This document shows, piece after piece, positions 42,978-51,720 of a DNA stretch of 64,000 nt. The stretch is taken from positions 62,001 to 126,000 of the forward strand of contig NZ_JAMWEG010000015.1 of NCBI RefSeq assembly GCF_025460765.1, in the 5' to 3' direction. Made by a program: the position numbers and the translations under genes. Within the stretch, counting starts at the first letter, position 1, and the number at the start of each line of letters is the position of its first letter. A model generated the notes under the pieces. It saw nothing but the letters and a program-made list of their open reading frames with translations, searched no databases and was not told the DNA's origin. Source of the stretch: Micromonospora sp. MA102. GTDB lineage: Bacteria; Actinomycetota; Actinomycetes; Mycobacteriales; Micromonosporaceae.

Positions 42978-44495
42978 TCAGCCGCCGGTCAGCATCTCCA
43001 GCAGGTCCTTGGCGGTGTCGCAGCGGTCGAAGAGCGCCCCCACGTGCGCGCGGGTGCCCCGCTCCGGCTCCATCATCGGCACCCGGACCAGCGACTCCCG
43101 GCCCACGTCGAAGATGACCGAGTCCCAGCTCGCGGCGACCACCTCGGAGGCGTACTGGGCGAGGCAGCGGCCACGGAAGTAGGCCCGGGTGTCCTCCGGC
43201 GGCTCGGTCATCGCCGAGCGGGTCTGCTCGTCGGTGAGCAGGGTCTTCATCGAGCCCCGCTGCACCAGCCGGTGGTAGAGGCCCTTCTCCGGGCGCACGT
43301 CCGAGTACTGCAGGTCGACCAGCTGGAGCTTGTGCGAGCCCCAGCCGAGCTTCTCCCGCTCCCGGTAGCCCTCCAGCAGCCGCAGCTTCGCCACCCAGTC
43401 CAGCTCGTCGGCGCAGAGGAACGCGTCCCGGCCGAGCCGGTCCAGCACGCTCTCCCACCGGTCGAGGACGTCGATGGTCTGGGCGTCGGCGTCGGCGCCG
43501 TAGCGGTCGTCCACGAAGGACCGGACCCGCTCCAGATACGCCCACTGCACGTCCAGCGCCGTCAGCTTGCGGCCGTCGCGCAGCCGCATGAGGTGCTTGA
43601 GCGACGGGTCGTGACTGACCGCGCGCAGCTCGCTGACCGGGTCGGCGATGCCCAGGTCGGAGCCGAGCGCCTTCTCCTCGATCATGGTGAGGATCAGCGC
43701 CGTGGTGCCGACCTTCAGATAGGTGGAGATCTCGGAGAGGTTGGCGTCGCCGATGATGACGTGCAGCCGGCGGTACTTGTCGGCGTCGGCGTGCGGCTCG
43801 TCCCGCGTGTTGATGATGGGCCGCTTGAGGGTGGTCTCCAGCCCCACCTCGACCTCGAAGAAGTCGGCGCGCTGGGAGATCTGGAAGCCGCTCTGGCCGC
43901 CGTCCTGGCCGATGCCGACCCGGCCGGCGCCGCAGACGATCTGCCGGGTGACGAAGAACGGCGTCAGGTACGCCACGATGTCGGCGAACGGGGTCTGCCG
44001 ACGCATCAGGTAGTTCTCGTGGGAGCCGTAGCTGGCGCCCTTGTTGTCGGTGTTGTTCTTGTAGAGGTGGATCGGGTGGGTGCCCGGGATCGTGGCGGCC
44101 CGCTTGGACGCCTCGGCCATCACCCGCTCACCGGCCTTGTCCCAGCGCACCACGTCGAGGGGGTTGGTCACCTCGGGCGTCGAGTATTCGGGGTGCGCGT
44201 GGTCGACGTAGAGGCGGGCGCCGTTGGTGAGTATGACGTTGGCCAGCCCGAGATCCTCGTCGGCGAGCGCCTCGGCCGGGTCGTAGGCCGCCCCGGAGTA
44301 GGTGAAGCCGCGGGCGTCGCGCAGCGGCGACTCCTCCTCGTAGTCCCAGCGGGCCCGGCCGCCCCGGTTGAGTTCCGGCCGCGCCCCGTAGGCGTTGACC
44401 ACCTGGGAGGAGGTGACCATCGGGTTGGCTCCGGCCTGGCCGGGCACGGAGATGCCGTACTCGACCTCGGTGCCCATGATCCGTCTAACGCTCAT
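42978..44495 (-). CDS. dop: Pup deamidase/depupylase Dop
   Basis: A 505-residue paralogue of PafA that deamidates Pup-Gln to Pup-Glu and removes Pup from substrates. GTEVEYGISV starts the glutamine-synthetase-like core; VDHAHPEYSTPEV has the catalytic Asp. The Dop loop RARWDYEEESPLRDARGF (about 47-65), absent from PafA, identifies it. NNTDNKGASYGSHENYLM and NTRDEPHAD match PafA. ATG at 44495 with GGCAGG upstream. Confidence 0.95.
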   Translation of the reverse strand: MSVRRIMGTEVEYGISVPGQAGANPMVTSSQVVNAYGARPELNRGGRARWDYEEESPLRDARGFTYSGAAYDPAEALADEDLGLANVILTNGARLYVDHAHPEYSTPEVTNPLDVVRWDKAGERVMAEASKRAATIPGTHPIHLYKNNTDNKGASYGSHENYLMRRQTPFADIVAYLTPFFVTRQIVCGAGRVGIGQDGGQSGFQISQRADFFEVEVGLETTLKRPIINTRDEPHADADKYRRLHVIIGDANLSEISTYLKVGTTALILTMIEEKALGSDLGIADPVSELRAVSHDPSLKHLMRLRDGRKLTALDVQWAYLERVRSFVDDRYGADADAQTIDVLDRWESVLDRLGRDAFLCADELDWVAKLRLLEGYREREKLGWGSHKLQLVDLQYSDVRPEKGLYHRLVQRGSMKTLLTDEQTRSAMTEPPEDTRAYFRGRCLAQYASEVVAASWDSVIFDVGRESLVRVPMMEPERGTRAHVGALFDRCDTAKDLLEMLTGG

Positions 44496-44608
44496 CGACC
44501 TGCCCGCTCCGCTCGCCCGTCCCGGTCCCCCGTCAGGTCGAGAGTAGTCGCCGCTTCGACGGTAGGTGGCGCGCCGGGCCCCGGCGAGCGCGGTTCCCTG
44601 GTACGCGG

Positions 44609-44642
44609 TGTGGGCGGGACCCCGGTCGTCGCCCCGCCCACA
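44609..44642 (-). terminator. Hairpin after the LppX-like lipoprotein gene
   Basis: TGTGGGCGGG (44609-44618) and its exact complement (44633-44642) with a 14-base loop, 14 bases past the stop at 44657. Confidence 0.6.
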
Positions 44643-44656
44643 TCCGTTCGAGGGGG

Positions 44657-45421
44657 TCAGAAGAACCGGTACACGTCGGCCGTCGCGTCCTCGGTCTCCG
44701 ATGCCTGCGGCGCGCTGATGGCGAGCGGCTCGCCGAAGCTGTGCAGCTTCAACTCGTTTTTGATGACGCCGGCCGTGGTGTCGAAGGTGTAGGTGAGCAG
44801 GGTGAGCCGCCCTTCGGCGTCCAGCGTGGCCTCGAACGGCACCGACTTCTGCTTGAGCACCTTGAACGCCCTCCGCAGGGCCGCGCGCTGGCTGTCGCTG
44901 CTCGCCGCGGCGACGGCCTTCTCGGAGTCGGCGACGCCCGTGTAGCGGCCGTCGCCGGTCCGCTCGGCGGAGACGACCCCGCCGAGGATGCCGGCCTGCG
45001 CCCGGAGGTCGAGACCCTGGGCGAGTTGTCCTTCCGGCCGGAGGCGGTCCCGGTCGAGCTTCAACCAGGGTTTGCCGTCCGATTCGTCCTGCTGGACGTA
45101 GACGGCGTCCTTGGTGGCGACCATGGTGACCGGCTCGGGGGTCTTCATGTGCAGCGTCATCCGGCCGGTGTCGGGTTCGACGGCGGAGCTCATGGTGATG
45201 TTCTGGCCGGCCACGGTGATGAGGACGTCCAGCTTGACCGTCCCCTCCAGGCTCCGGTCGAAGCCCTGCCGGACCGCGGCAACCGGGTCGGCCACGACCG
45301 TCGCGGCGGTGGAGGCGGACGCCGAGGCGGCCGGCGCGGGGCCGGCGTCGTCGGCGGTGCCGCAGGCGGTCAGCAGGACGGTGAGGCCGAGGGCCAGGGC
45401 CGGGACGAGTGATCTTCGCAC
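44657..45421 (-). CDS. LppX/LprAFG-family lipoprotein
   Basis: A 254-residue lipoprotein with lipobox LLTAC (about residues 16-20) and the LppX_LprAFG-type fold: VKLDVLITVAGQNITMSSAVEPDTGRM, then VYVQQDESDGKPWLKLDRD. These proteins carry lipids or lipoglycans across the envelope in mycobacteria. GTG start with AAGG upstream. Located between arc and dop, as are lipoprotein genes in mycobacteria (lppK), but not obviously orthologous. Confidence 0.78.
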   Translation of the reverse strand: MRRSLVPALALGLTVLLTACGTADDAGPAPAASASASTAATVVADPVAAVRQGFDRSLEGTVKLDVLITVAGQNITMSSAVEPDTGRMTLHMKTPEPVTMVATKDAVYVQQDESDGKPWLKLDRDRLRPEGQLAQGLDLRAQAGILGGVVSAERTGDGRYTGVADSEKAVAAASSDSQRAALRRAFKVLKQKSVPFEATLDAEGRLTLLTYTFDTTAGVIKNELKLHSFGEPLAISAPQASETEDATADVYRFF

Positions 45422-45470
45422 GCGAGGGACCTTAGCGGGCGCGCCGCGCTTTCGTGGCCCACGGGAACGG

Positions 45471-45507
45471 CGGCCGGGGCGGCGCCTGCGCGGCGCCGCC
45501 CCGGCCG
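45471..45507 (-). terminator. Terminator after arc
   Basis: A perfect 16-bp stem, CGGCCGGGGCGGCGCC and complement with loop TGCGC, 8 bases past the arc stop codon. Confidence 0.7.
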
Positions 45508-45514
45508 GTCGATC

Positions 45515-47296
45515 TCAGAGGTACTGGCCGGTGTTGCTGGCGGTCTCGATGGACCGGCCGGCCTCAGCGCCCTTGCCGCCGGAGACGAGCGTGCGGATGT
45601 AGACGATCCGCTCGCCCTTCTTGCCGGAGATGCGGGCCCAGTCGTCGGGGTTGGTGGTGTTGGGCAGGTCCTCGTTCTCCCGGAACTCGTCGACGCAGGC
45701 GTCGAGGAGGTGCTGGAGCCGGAGGCCCTTGCGTCCGGAGGTGAGGAACTCCTTGATGGCCATCTTCTTGCCCCGGTCGACGATGTTCTGGATCATCGCG
45801 CCGGAGTTGAAGTCCTTGAAGTAGAGGACTTCCTTGTCGCCGTTGGCGTAGGTGACCTCGAGGAAGCGGTTCTCCTCGGTCTCCGAGTACATCCGCAGCA
45901 CGACCGCGTCGATCATCGCCGCGACGGTGGCCTGCGGGTCACCGCCGTGCTCGGCGAGGTCGTCCGCGTGCAGCGGCAGGCCGGAGAGGATGTACTTGGA
46001 GAAGATGTCCTTGGCCGCCTCGGCGTCCGGCCGCTCGATCTTGATCTTCACGTCGAGCCGGCCGGGGCGCAGGATCGCCGGGTCGATCATGTCTTCCCGG
46101 TTGGAGGCGCCGATGACGATGACGTTCTCCAGGCCCTCCACGCCGTCGATCTCGCTGAGCAGCTGCGGGACGATCGTGTTCTCCACGTCCGAGGAGACAC
46201 CGGAGCCGCGGGTGCGGAAGACGGAGTCCATCTCGTCGAAGAAGACGATCACCGGCGTGCCCTCGCCGGCCTTCTCCCGCGCCCGCTGGAAGATCAGCCG
46301 GATGTGCCGCTCGGTCTCGCCGACGTACTTGTTGAGCAGCTCGGGGCCCTTGATGTTGAGGAAGAAGCTGGTGTGCCGCTCCTTGCCCTCCCGCTCGGCG
46401 ATCTTCTTGGCCAGCGAGTTGGCCACCGCCTTGGCGATGAGCGTCTTGCCGCAGCCGGGCGGGCCGTAGAGCAGGATGCCCTTCGGCGGCCGGAGCTGGT
46501 GCTCGCGGAACAGGTCGGCGTGCAGGAAGGGCAGCTCGACCGCGTCGCGGATCTGCTCGATCTGCGAGTGGAGGCCACCGATGTCGGTGTAGTCGACGTC
46601 GGGCACCTCCTCCAGGACGAGCTCCTCGACCTCGCTCTTCGGGATCCGCTCGTACGCGTACGCCGAGCGGGGCTCGATCATGAGCGAGTCACCGGCCCGG
46701 ATCGGCGCACCGATCAGGGTCTCGGCGAGGTGCACGATCCGCTCCTCGTCGGAGTGCGAGACCACCAGCGCGCGGTCGCCCGGCGCGCCGTCGGGACCCG
46801 CGAGGATCTCCTTGAGCATCACGACCTCGCCGACCCGCTCGTAGCCGAACGCGTCGACGATGTTGAGCGCGTCGTTGAGCAGGACCTCCTGGCCCCGACG
46901 CAGCTCGTCGACCTCGAGCGAGGGCGAGACGGCAACCCGGAGCTTGCGGCCGCCGGTGAAGACGTCCACGGTGCCGTCGTCGTGCTTGGCCAGGAAGACG
47001 CCGTAGCCGCTCGGCGGCTGGGCGAGGCGGTCGATCTCCTCCTTGAGCGTCACGATCTGCGCGCGAGCCTCCTTGAGGGTGCTCACGAGCCGTTCGTTGT
47101 TCTCGGTCAGCCGCGCCAACTGCGCCTGGGTGGCCGCCAGCCGCTCCTCGAGCTGCCGGACGTGTCGGGGGCTTTCGGTCAACTTGCGCCGCACCAGGGC
47201 GAGTTCCTCTTGAAGGAACGCAACCTGCGTGGAGAGATCGTGGGCCTCCTTCTCCCACCGTGCGGCGCGCGAGTCCGCGTCGTCGCTGCGTGCCAC
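45515..47296 (-). CDS. arc: Proteasome-activating ATPase ARC/Mpa
   Basis: A 593-residue AAA ATPase: N-terminal coiled coil (about 10-90, ELALVRRKLTESPRHVRQLEERL), OB interdomain, AAA domain with Walker A GPPGCGKT, Walker B VIVFFDEMDSVF, and the C-terminal GQYL end that opens the 20S gate. It recognises Pup and unfolds substrates. GTG at 47296 with GGAGG upstream; the longer open frame upstream is not used. Divergent from the ferredoxin gene. Confidence 0.95.
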   Translation of the reverse strand: MARSDDADSRAARWEKEAHDLSTQVAFLQEELALVRRKLTESPRHVRQLEERLAATQAQLARLTENNERLVSTLKEARAQIVTLKEEIDRLAQPPSGYGVFLAKHDDGTVDVFTGGRKLRVAVSPSLEVDELRRGQEVLLNDALNIVDAFGYERVGEVVMLKEILAGPDGAPGDRALVVSHSDEERIVHLAETLIGAPIRAGDSLMIEPRSAYAYERIPKSEVEELVLEEVPDVDYTDIGGLHSQIEQIRDAVELPFLHADLFREHQLRPPKGILLYGPPGCGKTLIAKAVANSLAKKIAEREGKERHTSFFLNIKGPELLNKYVGETERHIRLIFQRAREKAGEGTPVIVFFDEMDSVFRTRGSGVSSDVENTIVPQLLSEIDGVEGLENVIVIGASNREDMIDPAILRPGRLDVKIKIERPDAEAAKDIFSKYILSGLPLHADDLAEHGGDPQATVAAMIDAVVLRMYSETEENRFLEVTYANGDKEVLYFKDFNSGAMIQNIVDRGKKMAIKEFLTSGRKGLRLQHLLDACVDEFRENEDLPNTTNPDDWARISGKKGERIVYIRTLVSGGKGAEAGRSIETASNTGQYL

Positions 47297-47473
47297 GTCC
47301 CACCTCCCCGGGGGGCTTGAACGTTCTGACCTAACACTAGCCGCTATGAGCCCGATTCGGTCCTCCGCAACGCGCTCGTCACCGAAGCTTGATCGCCAAG
47401 GGCTGGTCGTCGGGCGGGTACGGGCGTTCGGGTACCGTCGGAGCGTGGGACGGGAGAACATGGGGGGTGCTTC

Positions 47474-47767
47474 GTGACCGACGTCGCGACGGACCAGCTG
47501 CAGGTCTGGGTCGATCAGGACCTGTGCACGGGTGACGGGCTGTGCGTGCAGTACGCGCCGGAGGTCTTCGAGTTCGACGTCGACGGCCTCGCGTACGTCA
47601 AGGGGCCGGACGGCGAGCTGCGCCAGGCCCCGGGCGCCCGGGTGGACGTGCCGGAGCACCTGCGGCTCGAGGTGATCGACTCGGCGAAGGAGTGCCCCGG
47701 CGAGTGCATCCACGTGGTGCGCGCCGGCGACGGCACGGAGGTGGCCGGCCCGGAGGCCGACGACTGA
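47474..47767 (+). CDS. Ferredoxin ([3Fe-4S]/[4Fe-4S] type)
   Basis: A 97-residue ferredoxin: DLCTGDGLCVQYAPEVFEFD (Cys-x5-Cys) and a C-terminal AKECPGECIHVV. Small bacterial ferredoxins of this kind feed electrons to P450s or reductases. GTG with GGGGGG upstream. Divergent from arc, a position kept in many actinobacteria. Confidence 0.87.
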   Translation: MTDVATDQLQVWVDQDLCTGDGLCVQYAPEVFEFDVDGLAYVKGPDGELRQAPGARVDVPEHLRLEVIDSAKECPGECIHVVRAGDGTEVAGPEADD

Positions 47768-47781
47768 GCTGAAGGGCACGA

Positions 47782-47820
47782 CGGGCCGGAGACCGCGGGG
47801 TCCCCGGCCCGCGGTGTCTC
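47782..47820. terminator. Hairpin between convergent ferredoxin and hypothetical genes
   Basis: CGGGCCGG/CCGGCCCG (47782-47789, 47804-47811) or, alternatively, GAGACCGCGG with CCGCGGTGTCTC. It starts 14 bases after the ferredoxin stop codon. Confidence 0.5.
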
Positions 47821-48391
47821 AAAGCATCGGGCGGCCGACGACCGAGGCGACCAGCCGGGCGAACTCCTCCAGCCGGGTGATCTGCCCGGCGCCGCCGTCG
47901 TCGAGGGTCTTGCCGAAGCGCAGCGCGTCGTGCCGGGGCGCGCCGGTCATCTCGTCGCTGGGCGGCGCCTCGTCCAGCGAGCTGAGCAGCAGGTAGACGT
48001 CGATGCTGTCGACCCGTACCTCGCCGGTGTCGGCGCGGGTGAGCCGCCGGCGGCAGCCGACCTCGGTGACCGTGGAGACCGGCACCACCCGCAGCGATGA
48101 GGTCATCGAGCCGGCCGGCCCCTCCCCCGGCGGGACGTCCTCGCCGTGCCAGAGCACCAGCCGGCTGCCGTCGCAGACGACGACCTCCTGCCACACCCCG
48201 TTGACCTCGTTGACGAAGCGTTCCAGCGTGAAGCCGAGCACGGAGGCACCGCGCAGCACCCCGCCGAGGGCGTCCAGGGCGATGTCGGGGTCGCGCAGGT
48301 AGGCCCGGGCGGCCGACTCCAGGTCGGTGTAGGGCGACCAGTCGGGGAACACGGCGGGCAGGTCGCCGTTGCCGTAGCCCGGGTTGCTCAT
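47819..48391 (-). CDS. Conserved hypothetical protein next to trmI
   Basis: A 190-residue protein with no family I can name. Features: WSPYTDLESAARAYLRDPDIALDALG and WQEVVVCDGSRLVLWHGED near the N-terminus, VRVDSIDVYLLLSSLDEAPP later. ATG 48391 with GGGAGG upstream. Placed between trmI and the ferredoxin. Confidence 0.72.
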   Translation of the reverse strand: MSNPGYGNGDLPAVFPDWSPYTDLESAARAYLRDPDIALDALGGVLRGASVLGFTLERFVNEVNGVWQEVVVCDGSRLVLWHGEDVPPGEGPAGSMTSSLRVVPVSTVTEVGCRRRLTRADTGEVRVDSIDVYLLLSSLDEAPPSDEMTGAPRHDALRFGKTLDDGGAGQITRLEEFARLVASVVGRPML

Positions 48392-48555
48392 ACCACCGCC
48401 TCCCGGCCCGCGCGCCGCCGGTCCGGACCGCCGGGGCAGGCGCGGCGCCCGCCGCGTGCCCCGATCCGCTCGCTCATGCCACCGTCTCCACCCGCTCGGT
48501 GTCGTCCCCGCCGGGACCCATGATCCGCCCGCTCATCCGCGCCCGCGCCGCGGGG

Positions 48556-49512
48556 TCACGCCCGCTCCGGCTCCTCCCCCTCGGCGGCGGACCGCCGGGC
48601 CGCCTCGGCGGCGCGCAGCGCGTCGCGGCGCTGGGCGTACGCCTCGGCGCCCTTGCTGGGCTTGCGGCGTCGCGGCGGGGCGGTGACCCCGGGGGCGAGC
48701 TTGCGCGCGGAGACCAGGAAGGCGGTGTGCGCGATCATGCGGTGGTCGGGTCGGACCGCGAGCCCCTCGGCGTGCCAGTCCCGGACCAGGGACTCCCAGG
48801 CGCGGGGCTCGGTCCAGCCGCCCCGCTCGCGCAGCGCCTCGACCAGCTCGGAGAGCTGCGGCGTGGTGGCCACGTAGCCGATCAGCACACCGCCGGGAAC
48901 GAGGGCCCGCTCGACCATGTCGAGCATCTCCCAGGGGGTGAGCATGTCCAGGATGATCCGGTCGAACCCGGTCTCGGCGCACTCGGCGACGTCGCCGACG
49001 TGCAGCCGCCACGCCGGGTGCGGGCCGTTGAAGAACGCCTCGACGTTGCGCCGGGCGATCTGGGCGAAGTCGTCGCGCACCTCGAACGAGTGCAGCTCGC
49101 CCTCGGTGCCGACGGCTCGAAGCAGCGAGCAGGACAGCGCGCCGGAGCCGGCGCCGGCCTCCAGGACCTTCGCGCCGGGGAAGATGTCGCCCATGGCGAC
49201 GATCTGCGCCGAGTCCTTCGGGTAGATCACCTGGGCGCCGCGCGGCATGGACAGCACGTAGTCGGACAGCAGCGGCCGCAGGGCCAGGAACGCGGTGCCG
49301 CCGCCGGCGGTGGTGACCACGCTGCCGTCGGGGAGGCCGATCAGCGTGTCGTGGCTGAGGATGCCCCGGTGGGTGTGGAACTCCTTGCCGGGCTCCAGCG
49401 TCACGGTGTGCATCCGGCCCTTCGGGTCGGTCAACTGGACCCGGTCGCCGGGGCGGAACGGCCCCCGGTGGACCGGGGGCAGCGCCGGGACGGTGGAGGT
49501 GTCTGCGGTCAC
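48556..49512 (-). CDS. trmI: tRNA (adenine58-N1)-methyltransferase TrmI
   Basis: A 318-residue SAM methyltransferase that makes m1A58 in tRNA. Motif I is VLEAGAGSGALSCSLLRAVG; FDRIILDMLTPWEML is the catalytic Asp region. N-terminal domain PFRPGDRVQLTDPKGRMHTVTL is the family's. GTG at 49512 overlaps the stop of the M50 gene by 4 bases (translational coupling). The C-terminal Ala/Arg tail is variable. Equivalent of Rv2118c. Confidence 0.92.
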   Translation of the reverse strand: MTADTSTVPALPPVHRGPFRPGDRVQLTDPKGRMHTVTLEPGKEFHTHRGILSHDTLIGLPDGSVVTTAGGGTAFLALRPLLSDYVLSMPRGAQVIYPKDSAQIVAMGDIFPGAKVLEAGAGSGALSCSLLRAVGTEGELHSFEVRDDFAQIARRNVEAFFNGPHPAWRLHVGDVAECAETGFDRIILDMLTPWEMLDMVERALVPGGVLIGYVATTPQLSELVEALRERGGWTEPRAWESLVRDWHAEGLAVRPDHRMIAHTAFLVSARKLAPGVTAPPRRRKPSKGAEAYAQRRDALRAAEAARRSAAEGEEPERA

Positions 49513-50651
49513 GTGTTCGTCTTCCGTTTGGGTTCGAGGAGCTGGGCGAGATCCGCGATGTGCAGGACGCCGACCACATCTTCGCCTGCCGTCACGACGT
49601 ACTGCGCGCCCGGGTGGGTGCGCAGGGTCTCCAGCACCCGCTCGCCGTCGGCGTCGACCGGCAGCGCGGGCACGCGGCCCAGGTCGCGGGCCACCGCGTC
49701 CACCGCGAGCCACGGGCGCCCTTCCGGGGGTACGGCGGCGACGCGGGCCGGGTCGACCAGCGCCACCGGGCGGCCGGCGGAGTCGACCACGGCGAGCGCG
49801 GCGTCGGGCGTGGCCCCCTCGGCGCGGCGGCGCTGCGCCTCGGCCAGCGGGGTGCCGGTGGGCACCGGCAGCAGCGGCCGGGCCAGCCGGGCCAGGTCGA
49901 CCAGCGGCAGGCGGCGGCCGATCCGGGCCATCCGGATGGACTGGCCGGCGCCCCGCCAGAGCGTCACGGCGACCAGCAGCATGAGCGGCAGGGCGAGCGG
50001 GGCGAGCGCCCGCCGCAGGGTGAGCAGCACGACCAGGGCCACGGTGGCGACCGCCACCGCGCGGCCGACCCAGCCGGCCACCTCGGTGCCCCGGTGCCGG
50101 TCGCGGGTGACCGCCCAGACCGCGGCGCGCAGCGCCCGGCCGCCGTCCAGGGGCAGCCCGGGCAGGCTGTTGAAGACGGCGACCACGACGTTGCTGACCG
50201 CGAGCTGGAAGGCGAACTGATGGGCGAGGGTGCCGGCGGGCAGGGCCAGGGTGGCGGCGACCGCGCCGGCGCCGAGCACCGCCGAGACGGCCGGCCCGGC
50301 GAGGGAGACCAGCAGGTCGACCTTGGGGCTGGGGGCGTCCCGGTCCATCTCGGTGTAGCCGCCGAGCAGCTCCAGAGTGATCCCCCGCACACCGATGCCG
50401 TAGCGCCGGGCGGTCAGCGCGTGCCCCAGCTCGTGCAGCAGCACCGAGCCGAGCAGGGAGACCACGAAGCCGAGGCCGACCAGGTAGCCGCCGAGGTGGC
50501 CGAGGTCGAGCTGGCGGCGGGCCAGCGCGGCGTAGAGCACGGTGACGACCGCGCTGAGCAGCAGCATCGAGGCGTCGGCGCGCAGCGGCACCCCGAAGAC
50601 CCGGCCGAGGGTCAGCCCGGGCCGGCGTGACGGTCGGGTCCGCTGCTCCAC
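49509..50651 (-). CDS. Site-2-protease-family M50 metallopeptidase with C-terminal CBS pair
   Basis: A 380-residue membrane zinc protease. The zinc motif is LLHELGHALTARRYG and the second ligand motif VFNSLPGLPLDGGRALRAAVWA; 5-6 hydrophobic helices. C-terminal 130 residues form two CBS-type halves. It should cleave membrane-embedded substrates; target unknown. GTG at 50651. Coupled to trmI. Confidence 0.87.
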   Translation of the reverse strand: MEQRTRPSRRPGLTLGRVFGVPLRADASMLLLSAVVTVLYAALARRQLDLGHLGGYLVGLGFVVSLLGSVLLHELGHALTARRYGIGVRGITLELLGGYTEMDRDAPSPKVDLLVSLAGPAVSAVLGAGAVAATLALPAGTLAHQFAFQLAVSNVVVAVFNSLPGLPLDGGRALRAAVWAVTRDRHRGTEVAGWVGRAVAVATVALVVLLTLRRALAPLALPLMLLVAVTLWRGAGQSIRMARIGRRLPLVDLARLARPLLPVPTGTPLAEAQRRRAEGATPDAALAVVDSAGRPVALVDPARVAAVPPEGRPWLAVDAVARDLGRVPALPVDADGERVLETLRTHPGAQYVVTAGEDVVGVLHIADLAQLLEPKRKTNT

Positions 50652-50732
50652 TTCGACGATGCTACGCGGGGCCGATCATGCACCGGTGCGGCGACGGCAG
50701 CCCTGTCACACCGGTGCCCTAACCTTCCGGGC

Positions 50733-51644
50733 ATGACGGCGGAACCGGTGATCGACACGCAGCACGGCCCGACAGCAGGGGCACCGGCCACCGTCCGGGC
50801 GTCGCTGTCGCCGTCGCGGGCGGCCGACTTCAAGACCTGCCCGCTGCTCTACCGGTTCCGCAGCATCGACCGGCTGCCCGAGCGACCCACCGTCGAGCAG
50901 GTGCGGGGCACGCTCGTGCACGCCGTGCTGGAGCGCCTGTTCGACCTGCCGGCGGCGGCCCGCACCCCGGAGTCGGCCGGCGACCTGGTCGCCCCGCAGT
51001 GGGACCGGCTGGTCACCGAGCAGCCGGAGCTGGCGACGCTGTTCGCCGAGGGCGACACGGCCGCCGTGGAGGGGTTCCTCCGCTCGGCGGCGGCGCTGCT
51101 GGAGGGCTACTTCGCGGTGGAGGACCCGCGCCGGCTGGAGCCGGCCGAGCGGGAGGCGCTGATCTCCGCGGTGGTCGACGACGAGCTGCTCATCCGCGGC
51201 TACCTCGACCGGCTCGACGTGGCACCCGACGGCGCCCTGCGGGTGGTCGACTACAAGACCGGCGGCGCCCCGCGCGAGGCGTTCGAGGCGCGGGCGCTGT
51301 TCCAGCTGAAGTTCTACGCCCTGGTGCTGTGGCGGACCCGGGGGGTGGTGCCGCGGGTGCTGCGGCTGCTCTACCTCAAGGACGCCGAGGTGTGCGACTA
51401 CTCCCCCGACGCCGAGGAGTTGCTGCGCTTCGAACGCACGGTGGTGGCGCTCTGGCAGGCCATCGAGCAGGCCACCGCCCGGCAGGACTTCCGGCCCCGG
51501 CCGAGCCGGCTGTGCGACTGGTGCAGTCACCAGGCGCTGTGCCCGAGCTTCGGCGGCACGCCGCCGCCGTTCCCGGTGGCCGGGCCGGCCGACCCGCTGA
51601 CCGACGCCCGGTCCCGGCCGTCCGCGCCCGGCGCGGACGAGTGA
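50733..51644 (+). CDS. RecB-family PD-(D/E)XK exonuclease with iron-sulfur cluster
   Basis: A 303-residue nuclease. The PD-(D/E)XK site is in IRGYLDRLD and RVVDYKTG. Four cysteines, one in TCPLLYRF at the N-terminus and three in LCDWCSHQALCPSF at the C-terminus, fit the 4Fe-4S cluster of AddB/RecB-like nucleases. Equivalent of Rv2119. ATG at 50733 with weak upstream site. Likely DNA repair. Confidence 0.88.
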   Translation: MTAEPVIDTQHGPTAGAPATVRASLSPSRAADFKTCPLLYRFRSIDRLPERPTVEQVRGTLVHAVLERLFDLPAAARTPESAGDLVAPQWDRLVTEQPELATLFAEGDTAAVEGFLRSAAALLEGYFAVEDPRRLEPAEREALISAVVDDELLIRGYLDRLDVAPDGALRVVDYKTGGAPREAFEARALFQLKFYALVLWRTRGVVPRVLRLLYLKDAEVCDYSPDAEELLRFERTVVALWQAIEQATARQDFRPRPSRLCDWCSHQALCPSFGGTPPPFPVAGPADPLTDARSRPSAPGADE

Positions 51645-51720
51645 TCCTCCTCCTCGCGGAGGAGGCCGGGTTCGGCTTCGGCGACGAGGGCCGGCGCCGG
51701 GCGGCGGCTAGCGTCGGAGC

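Noticed and set aside
42266..44792. Plus-strand open frames across pup, dop and the endonuclease gene
   Set aside because: Antisense to well-identified proteasome genes and without domains.
47297..47473. A divergent promoter with full -35/-10 boxes for arc and ferredoxin
   Set aside because: TAGTGT and TACCGT boxes can be seen, but no -35 at acceptable distance; not strong enough to list as a feature.
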